DNA of 64,000 bases, from the NCBI RefSeq assembly GCF_001640805.2, contig NC_066833.1, positions 13,875,085 through 13,939,084 on the forward strand. The letters run 5' to 3'. A model generated the notes under the pieces. It worked only from the letters and a program-made list of their open reading frames with translations, was not told the origin of the DNA and made no database searches. Position 1 is the stretch's first letter. Each line of letters opens with the position of its first letter. This DNA is from Lates calcarifer. Lineage: Eukaryota > Chordata > Actinopteri > Centropomidae. A program made the position numbers and the translations under genes. Positions 53,080 to 64,000 of the stretch are shown piece after piece.

Positions 53080-54180
53080 AGAATTCAATAGAATAGAAAC
53101 CCTTTTAATAGATTTTTTTTTAAAAAAAACAACCTTTAATAAATTGAAAACCTTTAAATAATAAAAAAGTATAAAACCTTTGAAAAACATGTCTAAACCT
53201 AAGTATAAAACCTATACAAAATTAACTGTAAAACCTTTAAAAATATTTAGAAATAGAAAACCTTTAAAAAATACATTTAAAACAAATTAAATTAAATAAA
53301 TAGGTCTAAAAAGTAAGCATAAAATCATTTAAAAACACATTTCAAACCTTAAAGGCATAGGTCTAAAAAATATGGGTAAAACGTATTAAAAACCCTTATA
53401 AAACAGGTTTGATAAGTAAGGTTAAATCCTTTAAATATTCAACCATCAATATATAAATATCTATCTATATATATTTCAGCGTTTCCCCTATAATGACTAT
53501 AATGGGAGCTTAACTGGAGGTGGGGGTGGGGGCAAGGGCTTGCCTCCCCTGCCAGCAAAGCTACTGTTAGAAGATAGCTCGCATAATAAAAGGCTGATAA
53601 TTTGAACTGACTTTCAGAGGTTTAGGGTCGGTGTCTGTCGTCTATGATTTACAGAGACTTACAACACTTGTCAAAACTTTTCTTATTCTTAACGGTGAGT
53701 TGTCAACCCATCTCTTTCTCCTGTGTGCGGATGCATACTTGGAGACACACATGAAACAGGAAGCAGGGGAGAGAAATGCGAACATAAGTAATCTTTTAAT
53801 TTTAAAAAATTTTTCTTTTACGTTTTTGGGAGGGCGTGGGGTCGTGTTGGTGGGGCAGGGCAGGCAGCCCTGCCAAGACAATGATAGGGGAAACGCTGTA
53901 TTTAAAACCTTAAAACCTCTTTTATTATAATTATGCATGAAACCTGTAAAAACGTAAATTTAGAACCTTAAAAAAAATACCAAAACCATAAAAAGGTAAG
54001 TATAAAACCATAAATAGTAAGTCTAAAACACACACATATATATATATAGACATAAAACCTTTAAGAAATATATTAAAAACTAAAACGCAAGTATGAAAAT
54101 TTAAAAAAGTTAACTAAAATCACTTAAAAAATATGTCTGAACAATGAGTGTAAAACCTTTTCAAAATAGAGAAATGAAGC
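53080..54180. repeat. AT-rich degenerate tandem repeat (AAAACCTTTAAAAA type)
   Basis: TAAAACCTTTAAAAA-like words, often with TAAGTATAAAACC or AGGTCTAAAAA, recur irregularly every 25-45 bp on both sides of an inserted MITE. Units are too diverged for me to fix a period by eye. Confidence 0.6.
53477..53898. mobile_element. hAT-like MITE, 422 bp
   Basis: CAGCGTTTCCCCTATAATG at the left is mirrored by CATTGTC...TAGGGGAAACGCTG-type sequence at the right, giving inverted termini of at least 14 bp with CAGCG ends, as in hAT elements. It interrupts the AAAACCT repeat. The eight-base flanks (ATATATTT and TATTTAAA) are similar but not identical, so a target duplication is not proven. No transposase. 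Confidence 0.65.
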
Positions 54181-54189
54181 TCAAAAGTT

Positions 54190-54717
54190 TAGGACGACAC
54201 TTTTAATGATTTTATTCAAGAGAACAAATCAAAGCAAAAATAATGACAGACATTTGACCATAGGGAAAAACAGTTGTTAATTAAATAGTTGAATCATAAG
54301 CAGTTAAATATTCTCACGGGTGTTAGACATATTAGTCCTTGGAAAATGTGCCAATGACTACATTACAGATAGAGAAAAGTTTTTTTCAGGAAACCAGTAC
54401 TGTTTACAGCAGTTAGATGGTGGAGGTCTTTTATCTAATTAACAGCTTAGTAACATTTTTGTTTCCTTTCATCCACCTCAGGGTCTTCAGCTGCTGTCAT
54501 CATCATCAGAGACAAGAACACGTGTCAATCACAGAAACTGATCAGTAAATCTATTTTTCTTTTCCTAATTCTAATTAATTTTTGATACCTAACTACAATG
54601 ACTAAAACTAAAAGACTAAAACCTTTTACAATCAGTCAGTATCACATATTTTAGTGTGTTTTTCTAATTACAGTCACAGTAATGACTAGAAATAGTTCTT
54701 AAACTCCTTACTACAGT
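54190..54717. repeat. spacer repeat copy 0 (partial)
   Basis: ACACTTTTAATGATTTTATTC, GCAAAAATAATGACAGACA and AGAGACAAGAACACGTG align with the later halves of spacer copies 1 and 2. The front part, with the retroelement-like tail and the TTAGGG array, is absent. It leads directly into the first minisatellite block. Confidence 0.55.
54482..54593 (+). other. candidate next exon of the unrecognised transcript, inside spacer repeat copy 0
   Basis: The CCACCTCAG acceptor joins in frame to the previous exon (Gly, then SSAAVIIIRDKNTCQSQKLI) and the frame runs on to a TGA at 54585. A CAGTAAAT donor at 54545 could end it earlier. The same segment recurs in diverged form in the two later spacer copies (near 55750 and 61213), so the exon call is uncertain. 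Confidence 0.25.
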
Positions 54718-54943
54718 ATGACATTTTTTGACCATTTTTGATGCCTTACTATACTTGGACATTTTTTTTTTAGCCCTGACCCCTTATTATACTATTACAT
54801 TTTTTGACCATTTTTGACCCCTTACTGGACTATGACATTTTTTGGCTGTTTTTGACACCTTATTATAATGTGACATTGTTTCATCTTTTTCATGCCTACT
54901 ATACTATATTGGACCATTTTTGACACCTTACTATATGACATAC
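54718..54943 (+). repeat. 38-bp minisatellite, block A (diverged)
   Basis: A few units of the TACTATACTATGACATTTTT type with TTGACCATTTTTGA modules. They are more diverged than in the later blocks, as expected at the edge of an array. Confidence 0.8.
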
Positions 54944-55040
54944 AGCTTAAGACAAAGGAACAATCTTACCTTTGTTTTCCACAGTATATGTAAGTTATAC
55001 TAGATTTTGTTTGTCATTTCATTTTGCTCTTTCCAGCAGT

Positions 55041-55963
55041 GCAATATCAGTGCTCAAATCCAATCTAATACTGTGCATATAGTCCAGTTTATACTATTAA
55101 TATTGGTTATAGTTCTTATATATTGTTGTGCATTATGTTTATATCATGCCTTTTTCTATTTTCGCTGCTGCAACACTGAGTTTTCCCACTGTGGGACTAA
55201 TACAGGATTATCTTACTCTTACTCAAATAAATACTTCTGAATGCTGAATATTTTATTAGTCTGTTTTACAATATTGCATGAAAGTGAATATTTTTAGCCA
55301 GAGGTTAGGGTTAAGGCATTTAACCAAAGGTTAGGGAGTTACGGCCTTTAGCCACTTTTAGCCAGAGGTTAGGGGTAGGGTTATGGTTATGGCCTTTTGC
55401 AAGAGGTTAGGGTTAGGGTTACGGCCTTTAGCCACTTTTAGCCAGAGGTTAGGGTTAGGGTTATGGCCTTTAGATAGAGGTTAGAGTTTGTAGCCTCAAT
55501 TATAAATTTTAAATGCCAGTTGCAAATAGAGAAGAGTTGGAATTTCTGTATTACAAAATCATTTTGTGATATTAATTCAAAAATAGAGAAACTCAACTAA
55601 AAAGGTAAGCTACAAAACTTTATTAATTCTGTTCCAGACAAGATTTAAAAAAAAAAAAACACAAAGATAATGACAGATGACACATTAATAAATCTCTAAA
55701 CATCTTTAAGAACATTTTACTACTTTTATTGTCCTCTTTAAGCAATGCAGTCTTCTCTTCCCCTAACCCTTCCTCCTCCTGCAGAGACAGAACATGTTAA
55801 TCACAGAAACTTTCCAAACCTTCAACTCCTGAAACTTTGTTACAAATATAAAGAAAAAAAGGAAGTTTAATTATCCATCAAATGTCTCTATTACAACATA
55901 CAAATATTCCTATTCTTGTTGCTTGGAATTACACAAATGACCTCATTTTTAGACATTGAAGAC
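55041..55963. repeat. spacer repeat copy 1 (retroelement-like tail + TTAGGG array + exon-like segment)
   Basis: Begins GCAATATCAGTGCTCAAATC. From 55041 to 55240 it resembles a fish retroelement 3' tail (GCTGCAACACTGAG, CCCACTGTGGGACTAAT, AATAAA at 55226). A TTAGGG-rich array follows (55294-55491), then AGAAACTC/CTTTATTAATTCTGTTC and a CAGTCTTCT...GAGACAGAACATG block. Each part has a partner in the same order in copy 2. Confidence 0.75.
55294..55491 (+). repeat. TTAGGG-rich degenerate array 1
   Basis: GAGGTTAGGGTTAGGG blocks separated by TTACGGCCTTTAGCCACTTTTAGCCA. Telomere-like hexamers occur only in twos and threes inside a longer unit, so this is an interstitial repeat, not a telomere. Confidence 0.8.
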
Positions 55964-58900
55964 ATATGACATTTTTTCACAATTTTTGACATCTTACTAT
56001 ACAGTGACATTTTTTGATGCCTTACTATGACATTTTTTGACCATTTTTGATGCCTTACGATACTATGACATTTTTTGGCCATTTCTGACACCAAATTATA
56101 CTATGACATTTTTGACCATTTTTGACCATTTTTTACATCATATTATATTATGACATTTTTTGACCGTTTTTGATGCCATACTATACTATGACATTTTTTG
56201 TCCGTTTTTGACCATTTTTGATGCCTTACTATACTGACATTTTTTGACCGTTTTTGATACCATACTATACTATGACATTTTTTGGCCATTTCTGACACCA
56301 AATTATACTATGACATTTTTGACCGTTTTTGATGCCATACTATACTATGACATTTTTTGGCTGTTTTTGAAGCCATACTAAACTATGACATTTTTTGTCC
56401 ATGTTTGACCATTTTTCATGCCTTACTATACTATGACATTTTTTGACCGTTTTTGACGCCATACTATATTATGACATTTTTTGACCGTTTTTGATACCAT
56501 ACTATACTATGACATTTTTTGGCTGTTTTTGAAGCCATACTAAACTATGACATTTTTTGACCATTTTTGATGCCATACTATGACATTTTTTGACCATTTT
56601 TGACCGTTTTTGATACCATACTATACTATGACATTTTTTGGCCGTTTTTGACCATTTTTGACACCATATTATATTATGACATTTTTTGGCCATTTCTGAC
56701 CATTTTTGATGCCTTAATATACTATGACATTTTTTGACCGTTTTTGATACCATACTATACTATGACATTTTTTGGCCATTTCTGGCCATTTTTTATGCTT
56801 TACTATACTATGACATTTTTGACCGTTTTTGACGCCATACTATATTATGACATTTTTTGACCGTTTTTGATACCATACTATACTATGACATTTTTTGACA
56901 GTTTTTGACCATTTTTGACACCATACTATATTATGACATTTCTTGACCATTTCTGACACCAAATTATATTATGACATTTTTGACTGTTTTTGACCATTTT
57001 TTACACCATACTATACTATGACATTTTTTGGCCATTTCATTTTTTGACCGTTTTTGACACCAAATTATACTATGACATTTTTTGGCCGTTTTTGACCATT
57101 TTTTACATCATACTATACTATGACATTTTTTGGCCATTTCTGACCATTTTTGATGCCTTACTATACTATGACATTTTTTGACCGTTTTTGATACCATACT
57201 ATGACATTTTTTGGCCGTTTTTGACGACATACTAAACTATGACATTTTTTAACCGTTTTTGACTATTTTTGATGCCTTACTATACTATGACATTTTTGGA
57301 CCATTTTTGACCATTTTTGACACCATACTATACTATGACATTTTTTGACCGTTTTTGACCATTTTTGACACCATACTATATTATGACATTTTTTGGCCGT
57401 TTTTGACCATTTTTGACGACATACTAAACTATGACATTTTTTGACCATTTTTGACTATTTTTGATGCCTTACCATACTATGACATTTTTTGGCCGTTTTT
57501 GACCATTTTTTACACCATACTATATTATGACATTTTTTGACCGTTTTTGATGCCATACTATACTATGACATTTTTTGACCGTTTTTGACCATTTTTGACA
57601 CCATACTATATTATGACATTTTTTGTCTGTTTTTGATGCCATACTATACTATGACATTTTTTGGCCATTTCTGACCATTTTTGATGCCTTACTATACTAT
57701 GACATTTTTTGACCGTTTTTGACGCCATACTATACTATGACATTTTTTGGCCATTTCTGACACCAAATTATACTATGACATTTTTTGACTGTTTTTGATA
57801 CCATACTATATTATGACATTTTTTGACCATTTTTGATGCCATATTATACTATGACATTTTTTGGCCATTTCTGACCATTTTTCATGCCTTACTATACTAT
57901 GACATTTTTTGACCGTTTTTGACCATTTTTGACACCTTACTATACTATGACATTTTTTGACCGTTTTTGACACCAAATTATACTATGACATTTTTGACCG
58001 TTTTTGACCATTTCTGACACCAAATTATACTATGACATTTTTTGACTGTTTTTGATACCATACTATACTATGACATTTTTTGGCCGTTTTTGATACCATA
58101 CTATACTATGACATTTTTTGGCCGTTTTTGACCATTTTTTACATCATACTATACTATGACATTTTTTGGCCATTTCTGACCATTTTTGATGCCTTACTAT
58201 ACTATGACATTTTTTGACCGTTTTTGATACCATACTATGACATTTTTTGGCCGTTTTTGACCATTTTTTACACCATACTATATTATGACATTTTTTGACC
58301 GTTTTTGATGCCATACTATACTATGACATTTTTTGACCGTTTTTGACCATTTTTGACACCATACTATATTATGACATTTTTTGTCTGTTTTTGATGCCAT
58401 ACTATACTATGACATTTTTTAGCCATTTCTGACCATTTTTGATGCCTTACTATACTATGACATTTTTTGACCGTTTTTGACGCCATACTATACTATGACA
58501 TTTTTTGGCCATTTCTGACACCAAATTATACTATGACATTTTTTGACTGTTTTTGATATACTATATTATGACATTTTTTGACCATTTTTGATGCCATATT
58601 ATACTATGACATTTTTTGGCCATTTCTGACCATTTTTGATGCCTTACTATACTATGACATTTTTTGACCGTTTTTGACGCCATACTATACTATGACATTT
58701 TTTGGCCATTTCTGACACCAAATTATACTATGACATTTTTTGACTGTTTTTGATATCATACTATATTATGACATTTTTTGACCATTTTTGATGCCATATT
58801 ATACTATGACATTTTTTGTCCATTTTTGACCATTTTTCATGCCTTACTATACTATGACATTTTTTGACCGTTTTTGACGCCATACTATACTATGACATTT

Positions 58901-60208
58901 TTTGGCCATTTCTGACACCAAATTATACTATGACATTTTTTGACTGTTTTTGATATCATACTATATTATGACATTTTTTGACCATTTTTGATGCCATATT
59001 ATACTATGACATTTTTTGTCCATTTTTGACCATTTTTCATGCCTTACTATACTATGACATTTTTTGACCGTTTTTGACCATTTTTGACACCTTACTATAC
59101 TATGACATTTTTTGACCGTTTTTGACACCAAATTATACTATGACATTTTTTGACTGTTTTTGATACCATACTATACTATGACATTTTTTGGCCGTTTTTG
59201 ACACCATACTATACTATGACATTTTTTGGCCATTTCTGACCATTTTTGACACCATATTATACTATGACATTTTTTGTCCATTTTTGACAATTTTTCATGC
59301 CTTACTATACTATGACATTTTTTGACCGTTTTTGACCATTTCTGACACGAAATTATACTATGACATTTTTTGGCCATTTCTGACCATTTTTCATGCCTTA
59401 CTATACTATGACATTTTTTGACCCTTTTTGATACCATACTATACTATGACATTTTTTGGCCATTTCTGACCATTTTTGATGTCTTACTATACTAGGCACC
59501 AAAAATGACATACTAGGATACTATGACATTTTTTGGCCGTTTTTGACCATTTTTGACACCATATTATATTATGACATTTTTTGTCCATGTTTGACCATTT
59601 TTCATGCCTTACTATACTATGATATTTTTTGACCGTTTTTGACGCCATACTAAAGTATGACATTTTTTGACAGTTTTTGGCCATTTCTGACCATTTTTGA
59701 TGCCTTACTATAATATGACATTTTTTGACCGTTTTTGACACCAAATTATACTATGACATTTTTGACCGTTTTTGACCATTTCTGACACCAAATTATACTA
59801 TGACATTTTTTGACTGTTTTTGATACCATACTATACTATGACATTTTTTGACCGTTTTTGACACCAAATTATACTATGACGTTTTTGACCATTTTTGACA
59901 CCATACTATACTATGACATTTTTTGGCCGTTTTTGACCATTTTTGACACCATACTATACTATGACATTTTTTGGCTGTTTTTGACCATTTTTTACACCAT
60001 ACTATATTATGACATTTTTTGACCGTTTTTGATGCCATACTATACTGACATTTTTTGGCCATTTCTGACACCAAATTATACTATGACATTTTTTGACAGT
60101 TTTGGACGCCATACTATACTATAACATTTTTTGAGCATTTTTGACAAGTTTTGACGCTATACTATACTATGACATTTTTGGACCATTTTGGACGCCATAC
60201 TTTACTAC
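55964..60208 (+). repeat. 38/49-bp minisatellite, block B (4.2 kb)
   Basis: Head-to-tail units: a TACTATACTATGACATTTTT core, then a TTGACCGTTTTTGACGCCA-type end (38 bp). Many units insert one more GACCATTTTT module to make 49 bp. Variants swap ACCG/GCCG/GCCA, CGCC/CACC/TGCC and ACTATATTATG. Dividing length by unit size gives roughly 100 copies. Minus-strand frames reading K-K-C-H-S-I are shadows of the repeat. Confidence 0.97.
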
Positions 60209-60219
60209 TATTAAACCGT

Positions 60220-61390
60220 GCAATATCAGTAATGAAATCCAAACTATTACTGTGAACATTGTCCTGTTTATACTGTTCACATTATTTATCATTTTTATAT
60301 GTCGTTATACATTATGTTGTTGTATATGTATCTGTATATTAATTACATATCATGCTTTTTTCTATTTTTGCTACTGAAACAATGAATTTCCTCCCTGTGT
60401 GATACTCAAATAAATACTTCTGAACAACAAATATTTTGCTGGTCTGTTCAATATTGTATCAAAATGAATATTTTAGCCTGAAGTCGCATGTAGTCAGAGG
60501 TTAGGGTTAGGGTTGCACCTTTTAGCCAGAGACTAGGGTTAGGGTTAGGGTAATGGCTTTTAGCCAGAAGCTAGAGTTAGGGTTACTGCTATTAGCCAGA
60601 AGCTAGGGTTAGGGTAATGGCTTTTAGCCAGAGACTGGGGTTAGGGTTAGGGTTACTGCTATTAGCCAGAAGCTAGGGTTAGGGTTAGGGTTACCGCTAT
60701 TAGCCAGAGGCTAGGGTTAGGGTTACTGCTATTAGCCAGAGGCTAGGGTTAGGGTAATGGCTTTTAGCCAGAAGCTAGGGTTAGGGTTAGGGTTACCGCT
60801 ATTAGCCAGAGGCTAGGGTTAGGGTTACTGCTATTAGCCAGAGGCTAGGGTTAGGGTTAGGGTTACTGCTATTAGCCAGAGGCTAGGGTTAGGGTTACTG
60901 CTATTAGCCAGAGGCAAGGGTTAGGACTAGGGTAATGACTTTTAGCCATGTTTAGTCAGAGATCAGGGTTAGAGCAAGTATAGTTGCCATTTCTGCATAA
61001 CAAAATCTTGTGATATTAATTTGAAAATGAAAAAAGAAACTCAACTCAAAAGTACAACACTTTATTAATTCTGTTCTAGAAAACATAAACAACAGCAAAA
61101 ATAATGAAAGTAAGAGACACTTTGTTTTATTTATAAACCACATTTAATGTACTGATGAGCTCAAGCTTATCAAAGTCTTCTACATTTCCACACATCTTTG
61201 TCTTCTTCAGGTAATGCAGTCTTCTGCTCCTGCAGAGACAGAGCACACAAAATCAGAAAAATGTTCCAAAGCTTCAAGTCCTGAAACTTTATTTGAAATA
61301 CGATTAAAGAAAAAAAGAATCTACTTCATACAACTTTTCTTGTTCTTGTTGCTTGCAGTATTACAAATTATCTTTTACATTTGAGAGACA
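60220..61390. repeat. spacer repeat copy 2
   Basis: Same order of parts as copy 1: GCAATATCAGTAATGAAATC, a retroelement-like tail with AATAAA at 60409-60414, a longer TTAGGG array, ATAACAAAATCTTGTGATAT, CTTTATTAATTCTGTTC, then CAGTCTTCTGCTCCTGCAG and AGACAGAGCA. The offset from copy 1 is 5179 bp at the first shared word. Confidence 0.78.
60493..60975 (+). repeat. TTAGGG-rich array 2 (GCTATTAGCCAGAGGC units)
   Basis: A repeating word of TTACTGCTATTAGCCAGAGG plus CTAGGG and one to three TTAGGG hexamers, about 12 units. Some units carry TAATGGCTTTTAGCCAGA instead of the ACTGCTATTAGCC form. More regular than array 1, suggesting recent local expansion. Confidence 0.88.
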
Positions 61391-64000
61391 GTATAACATT
61401 TTTGGACCGTTTTTGACCATTTTTTACACCATACTATATTATGACATTTTTTGACCGTTTTTGATGCCTTACTATACTATGACATTTTTTGACCGTTTTT
61501 GACCATTTTTGATGCCTTACTATACTATGACATTTTTGACCGTTTTTGACACCTTACTATACTATGACATTTTTTGGCCGTTTTTGACGCCATACTATAC
61601 TATGACATTTTTTAACCATTTTTGACTATTTTTGATGCCTTACTATACTATGACATTTTTTGACCGTTTTTGACCATTTTTGACATCGTACTATACTATG
61701 ACATTTTTTGGCCGTTTTTGACACCATACTATACTATGACATTTTTTAACCATTTTTGACTATTTTTGATGCCATACTATACTATGACATTTTTGGACCA
61801 TTTTTGATGCCATACTAAACTATGACATTTTTTGGCCTTTTTTGACACCTTACTATACTATGACATTTTTTGACAGTTTTGGACGCCATACTATATTATG
61901 ACATTTTTTGACCATTTTTGACTATTTTTGATGCCTTACTAAACTATGACATTTTTTGACCGTTTTTGACGCCATACTAAACTATGACATTTTTTGAGCA
62001 TTTTTGACAAGTTTTGACGCTATACTATACTATGACATTTTTTGACAGTTTTGGACGCCATACTATACTATGATATTTTTGGACCATTTTTGACGCCATA
62101 CTATACTATGACATTTTTTGACCGTTTTTGACCATTTTTGACACCGTACTATACTATGACATTTTTGACCGTTTTTGATGCCATACTATACTATGACATT
62201 TTTTGGCCGTTTTTGACGCCATACTATACTATGACATTTTTTGACAGTTTTGGACGCCATACTATACTATGACATTTGTTGGCCGTTTTTGACCATTTTT
62301 GACGCCTTACTATACTATGACATTTTTTGACCGTTTTTGACGCCTTACTATACTATGACATTTTTTGACCGTTTTTGACACCTTACTATACTATGACATT
62401 TTTGGACCATTTTTGACGCCATACTATATTATGATATTTTTGGACCGTTTTTGACGCCATACTATACTATGACATTTTTTAACCATTTTTGACTATTTTT
62501 GATGCCTTACTATACTATGACATTTTTTGACCGTTTTTGACACCTTACTATACTATGACATTTTTTGACAGTTTTGGACGCCATACTATACTATGACATT
62601 TTTTGACCGTTTTTGACCATTTTTGACATCGTACTATACTATGACATTTTTTGGCCGTTTTTGACGCCATACTATACTATGACATTTTTTGACCGTTTTT
62701 GACACCATACTATACAATGACATTTTTTAACCATTTTTGACTATTTTTGATGCTATACTAAACTATGACATTTTTGGACCATTTTTGACGCCCTACTATA
62801 CTATGACATTTTTTGACCATTTTTGACACCTTACTATACTATGACATTTTTGGACCATTTTTGACGCCATACTATACTATGACATTTTTGGACCATTTTT
62901 GACGCCATACTATACTATGACATTTTTTGACCGTTTTTGACCATTTTTGACATCGTACTATACTATGACATTTTTTGGCCGTTTTGACGCCATACTATAC
63001 TATGACATTTTTTGACCGTTTTTGACACCTTACTATACTATGACATTTTTGGACCATTTTTGACGCCATACTATACTATGACATTTTTTGGCCGTTTGTG
63101 ACGCCATACTATACTATGACATTTTTTGACCATTTTTGACACCTTACTATACTATGACATTTTTTGACAGTTTTGGACGCCATACTATACTATGACATTT
63201 TTGACCGTTTTTGACCATTTTTTACACCATACTATATTATGACATTTTTTGACCGTTTTTGATGCCATACTATACTATGACATTTTTTGGCCGTTTTTGA
63301 CGCCATACTATACTATGACATTTTTTGACCGTTTTTGACACCTTACTATACTATGACATTTTTGGACCATTTTTGACGCCATACTATATTATGATATTTT
63401 TGGACCGTTTTTGACGCCATACTATACTATGACATTTTTTGGCCGTTTTTGACACCTTACTATACTATGACATTTTTTTGGCCGTTTTTGACGCCATACT
63501 ATACTATGATATTTTTTGGCCGTTTTTGACCATTTTTGATGCCTTACTATACTATGACATTTTTTGACCGTTTTTGACGCCATACTATACTATGACATTT
63601 TTTGAACCGTTTTTGACCATTTTTGACACCATACTATACTATGACATTTTTGACCGTTTTTGACACCTTACTATACTATGACATTTTTTGACAGTTTTTG
63701 GGACGCCATACTATACTATGACATTTTTGACCGTTTTTGACCATTTTTTACACCGATACTATATTATGACATTTTTTGACCGTTTTTGATGCCATACTAT
63801 ACTATGACATTTTTTTGGCGTTTTTGACACCTTACTATACTATGACATTTTTTGGACCATTTTTGACGCCATACTATATTATGATATTTTTGGACCGTTT
63901 TGACGCCTATACTATACTATGACATTTTTTAACCATTTTTGACTATTTTTGATATATACTATGACATTTTTTTTTTTTGACACCTTACTATACTATGACA
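61391..64000 (+). repeat. 38/49-bp minisatellite, block C (runs off the window)
   Basis: Same monomer as block B, with more GGACCATTTTTGACGCC and GACAGTTTTGGACGCC variants and fewer CCATTTCTGACACC variants, so B and C have partly separate histories. It continues past the last base, so the array end is unknown. The final 100 bp contain indels (T runs and extra bases) that could be assembly or read errors. Confidence 0.97.

Noticed and set aside
55891..60074. Minus-strand open frames with repeating K-K-C-H-S-I and Q-K-W-S-K words across the minisatellite
   Set aside because: They follow from the tandem units: 38 + 49 bp is a multiple of three, so frames can stay open by chance. No start context, splice sites or conserved domain; many parallel copies.
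60493..60975. A true chromosome end (telomere)
   Set aside because: TTAGGG is interrupted every few hexamers by a longer word and is flanked on both sides by non-telomeric repeat.
55964..64000. CRISPR-like array
   Set aside because: Repeats are contiguous without unique spacers, and the locus is in a vertebrate nuclear gene context.

Overview
The window is vertebrate nuclear DNA, almost certainly from a ray-finned (teleost) fish. It holds one complete, recognisable protein gene: cps1, mitochondrial carbamoyl-phosphate synthetase, on the + strand. The gene has 38 coding exons from 5931 to 47781. Every intron is GT-AG, the phases join without a break, and the spliced frame is 4521 nt, giving 1506 residues plus a stop. 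Order and spacing match the tetrapod enzyme: mitochondrial leader, small-subunit-like domain, glutamine amidotransferase (GATase) domain, two ATP-grasp synthetase halves and a C-terminal N-acetylglutamate-binding domain. The nucleophilic cysteine of the GATase triad is present (Cys294, with His378 and Glu380). Mammalian CPS I has serine at this position, so the product should be the glutamine-using, fish-type CPS III. Other fish signs are Tc1-like transposon relics and SINE/LINE tails of types I know from teleosts.

Layout: 1-5930 is upstream DNA in which I find no gene; it holds small repeats and the presumptive cps1 promoter. 5931-47781 is cps1. Its introns carry a CA microsatellite, a tRNA-like SINE candidate, a decayed Tc1 element, an internally deleted Tc1-type element, and a retroelement fragment with a GGAT-type tail. 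About 47782-49545 is the 3' UTR, with a poly(A) signal at 49521.

49800-54560 looks like the start of a second + strand transcription unit. It has a CpG-rich stretch with a CRE palindrome, then six CCAAT/ATTGG boxes in 110 bp, then a chain of four or five small exon candidates with good splice sites. I cannot name the gene. An AT-rich degenerate repeat and a hAT-like MITE lie between its candidate exons.

54700-64000 is dominated by a tandem repeat. The basic unit is 38 bp, with 49-bp variants that carry one extra 11-bp module, in three blocks (54718-54943, 55964-60208, 61391 to the window end). Between the blocks lie diverged copies of a roughly 0.9-1.2 kb spacer containing a retroelement-like 3' tail, a TTAGGG-rich array and an exon-like segment. 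The two larger spacer copies are offset by about 5.18 kb, so the locus is a composite higher-order repeat. The T-tracts in the minisatellite recur every 10-11 bp, a spacing that predicts intrinsically curved DNA.

Functionally, cps1 would make carbamoyl phosphate in the mitochondrial matrix for the urea cycle, using glutamine as nitrogen donor and N-acetylglutamate as activator. The downstream unit and the satellite have no evident link to it beyond adjacency. Family names for mobile elements and comparisons with human CPS1 come from memory, not from a search.
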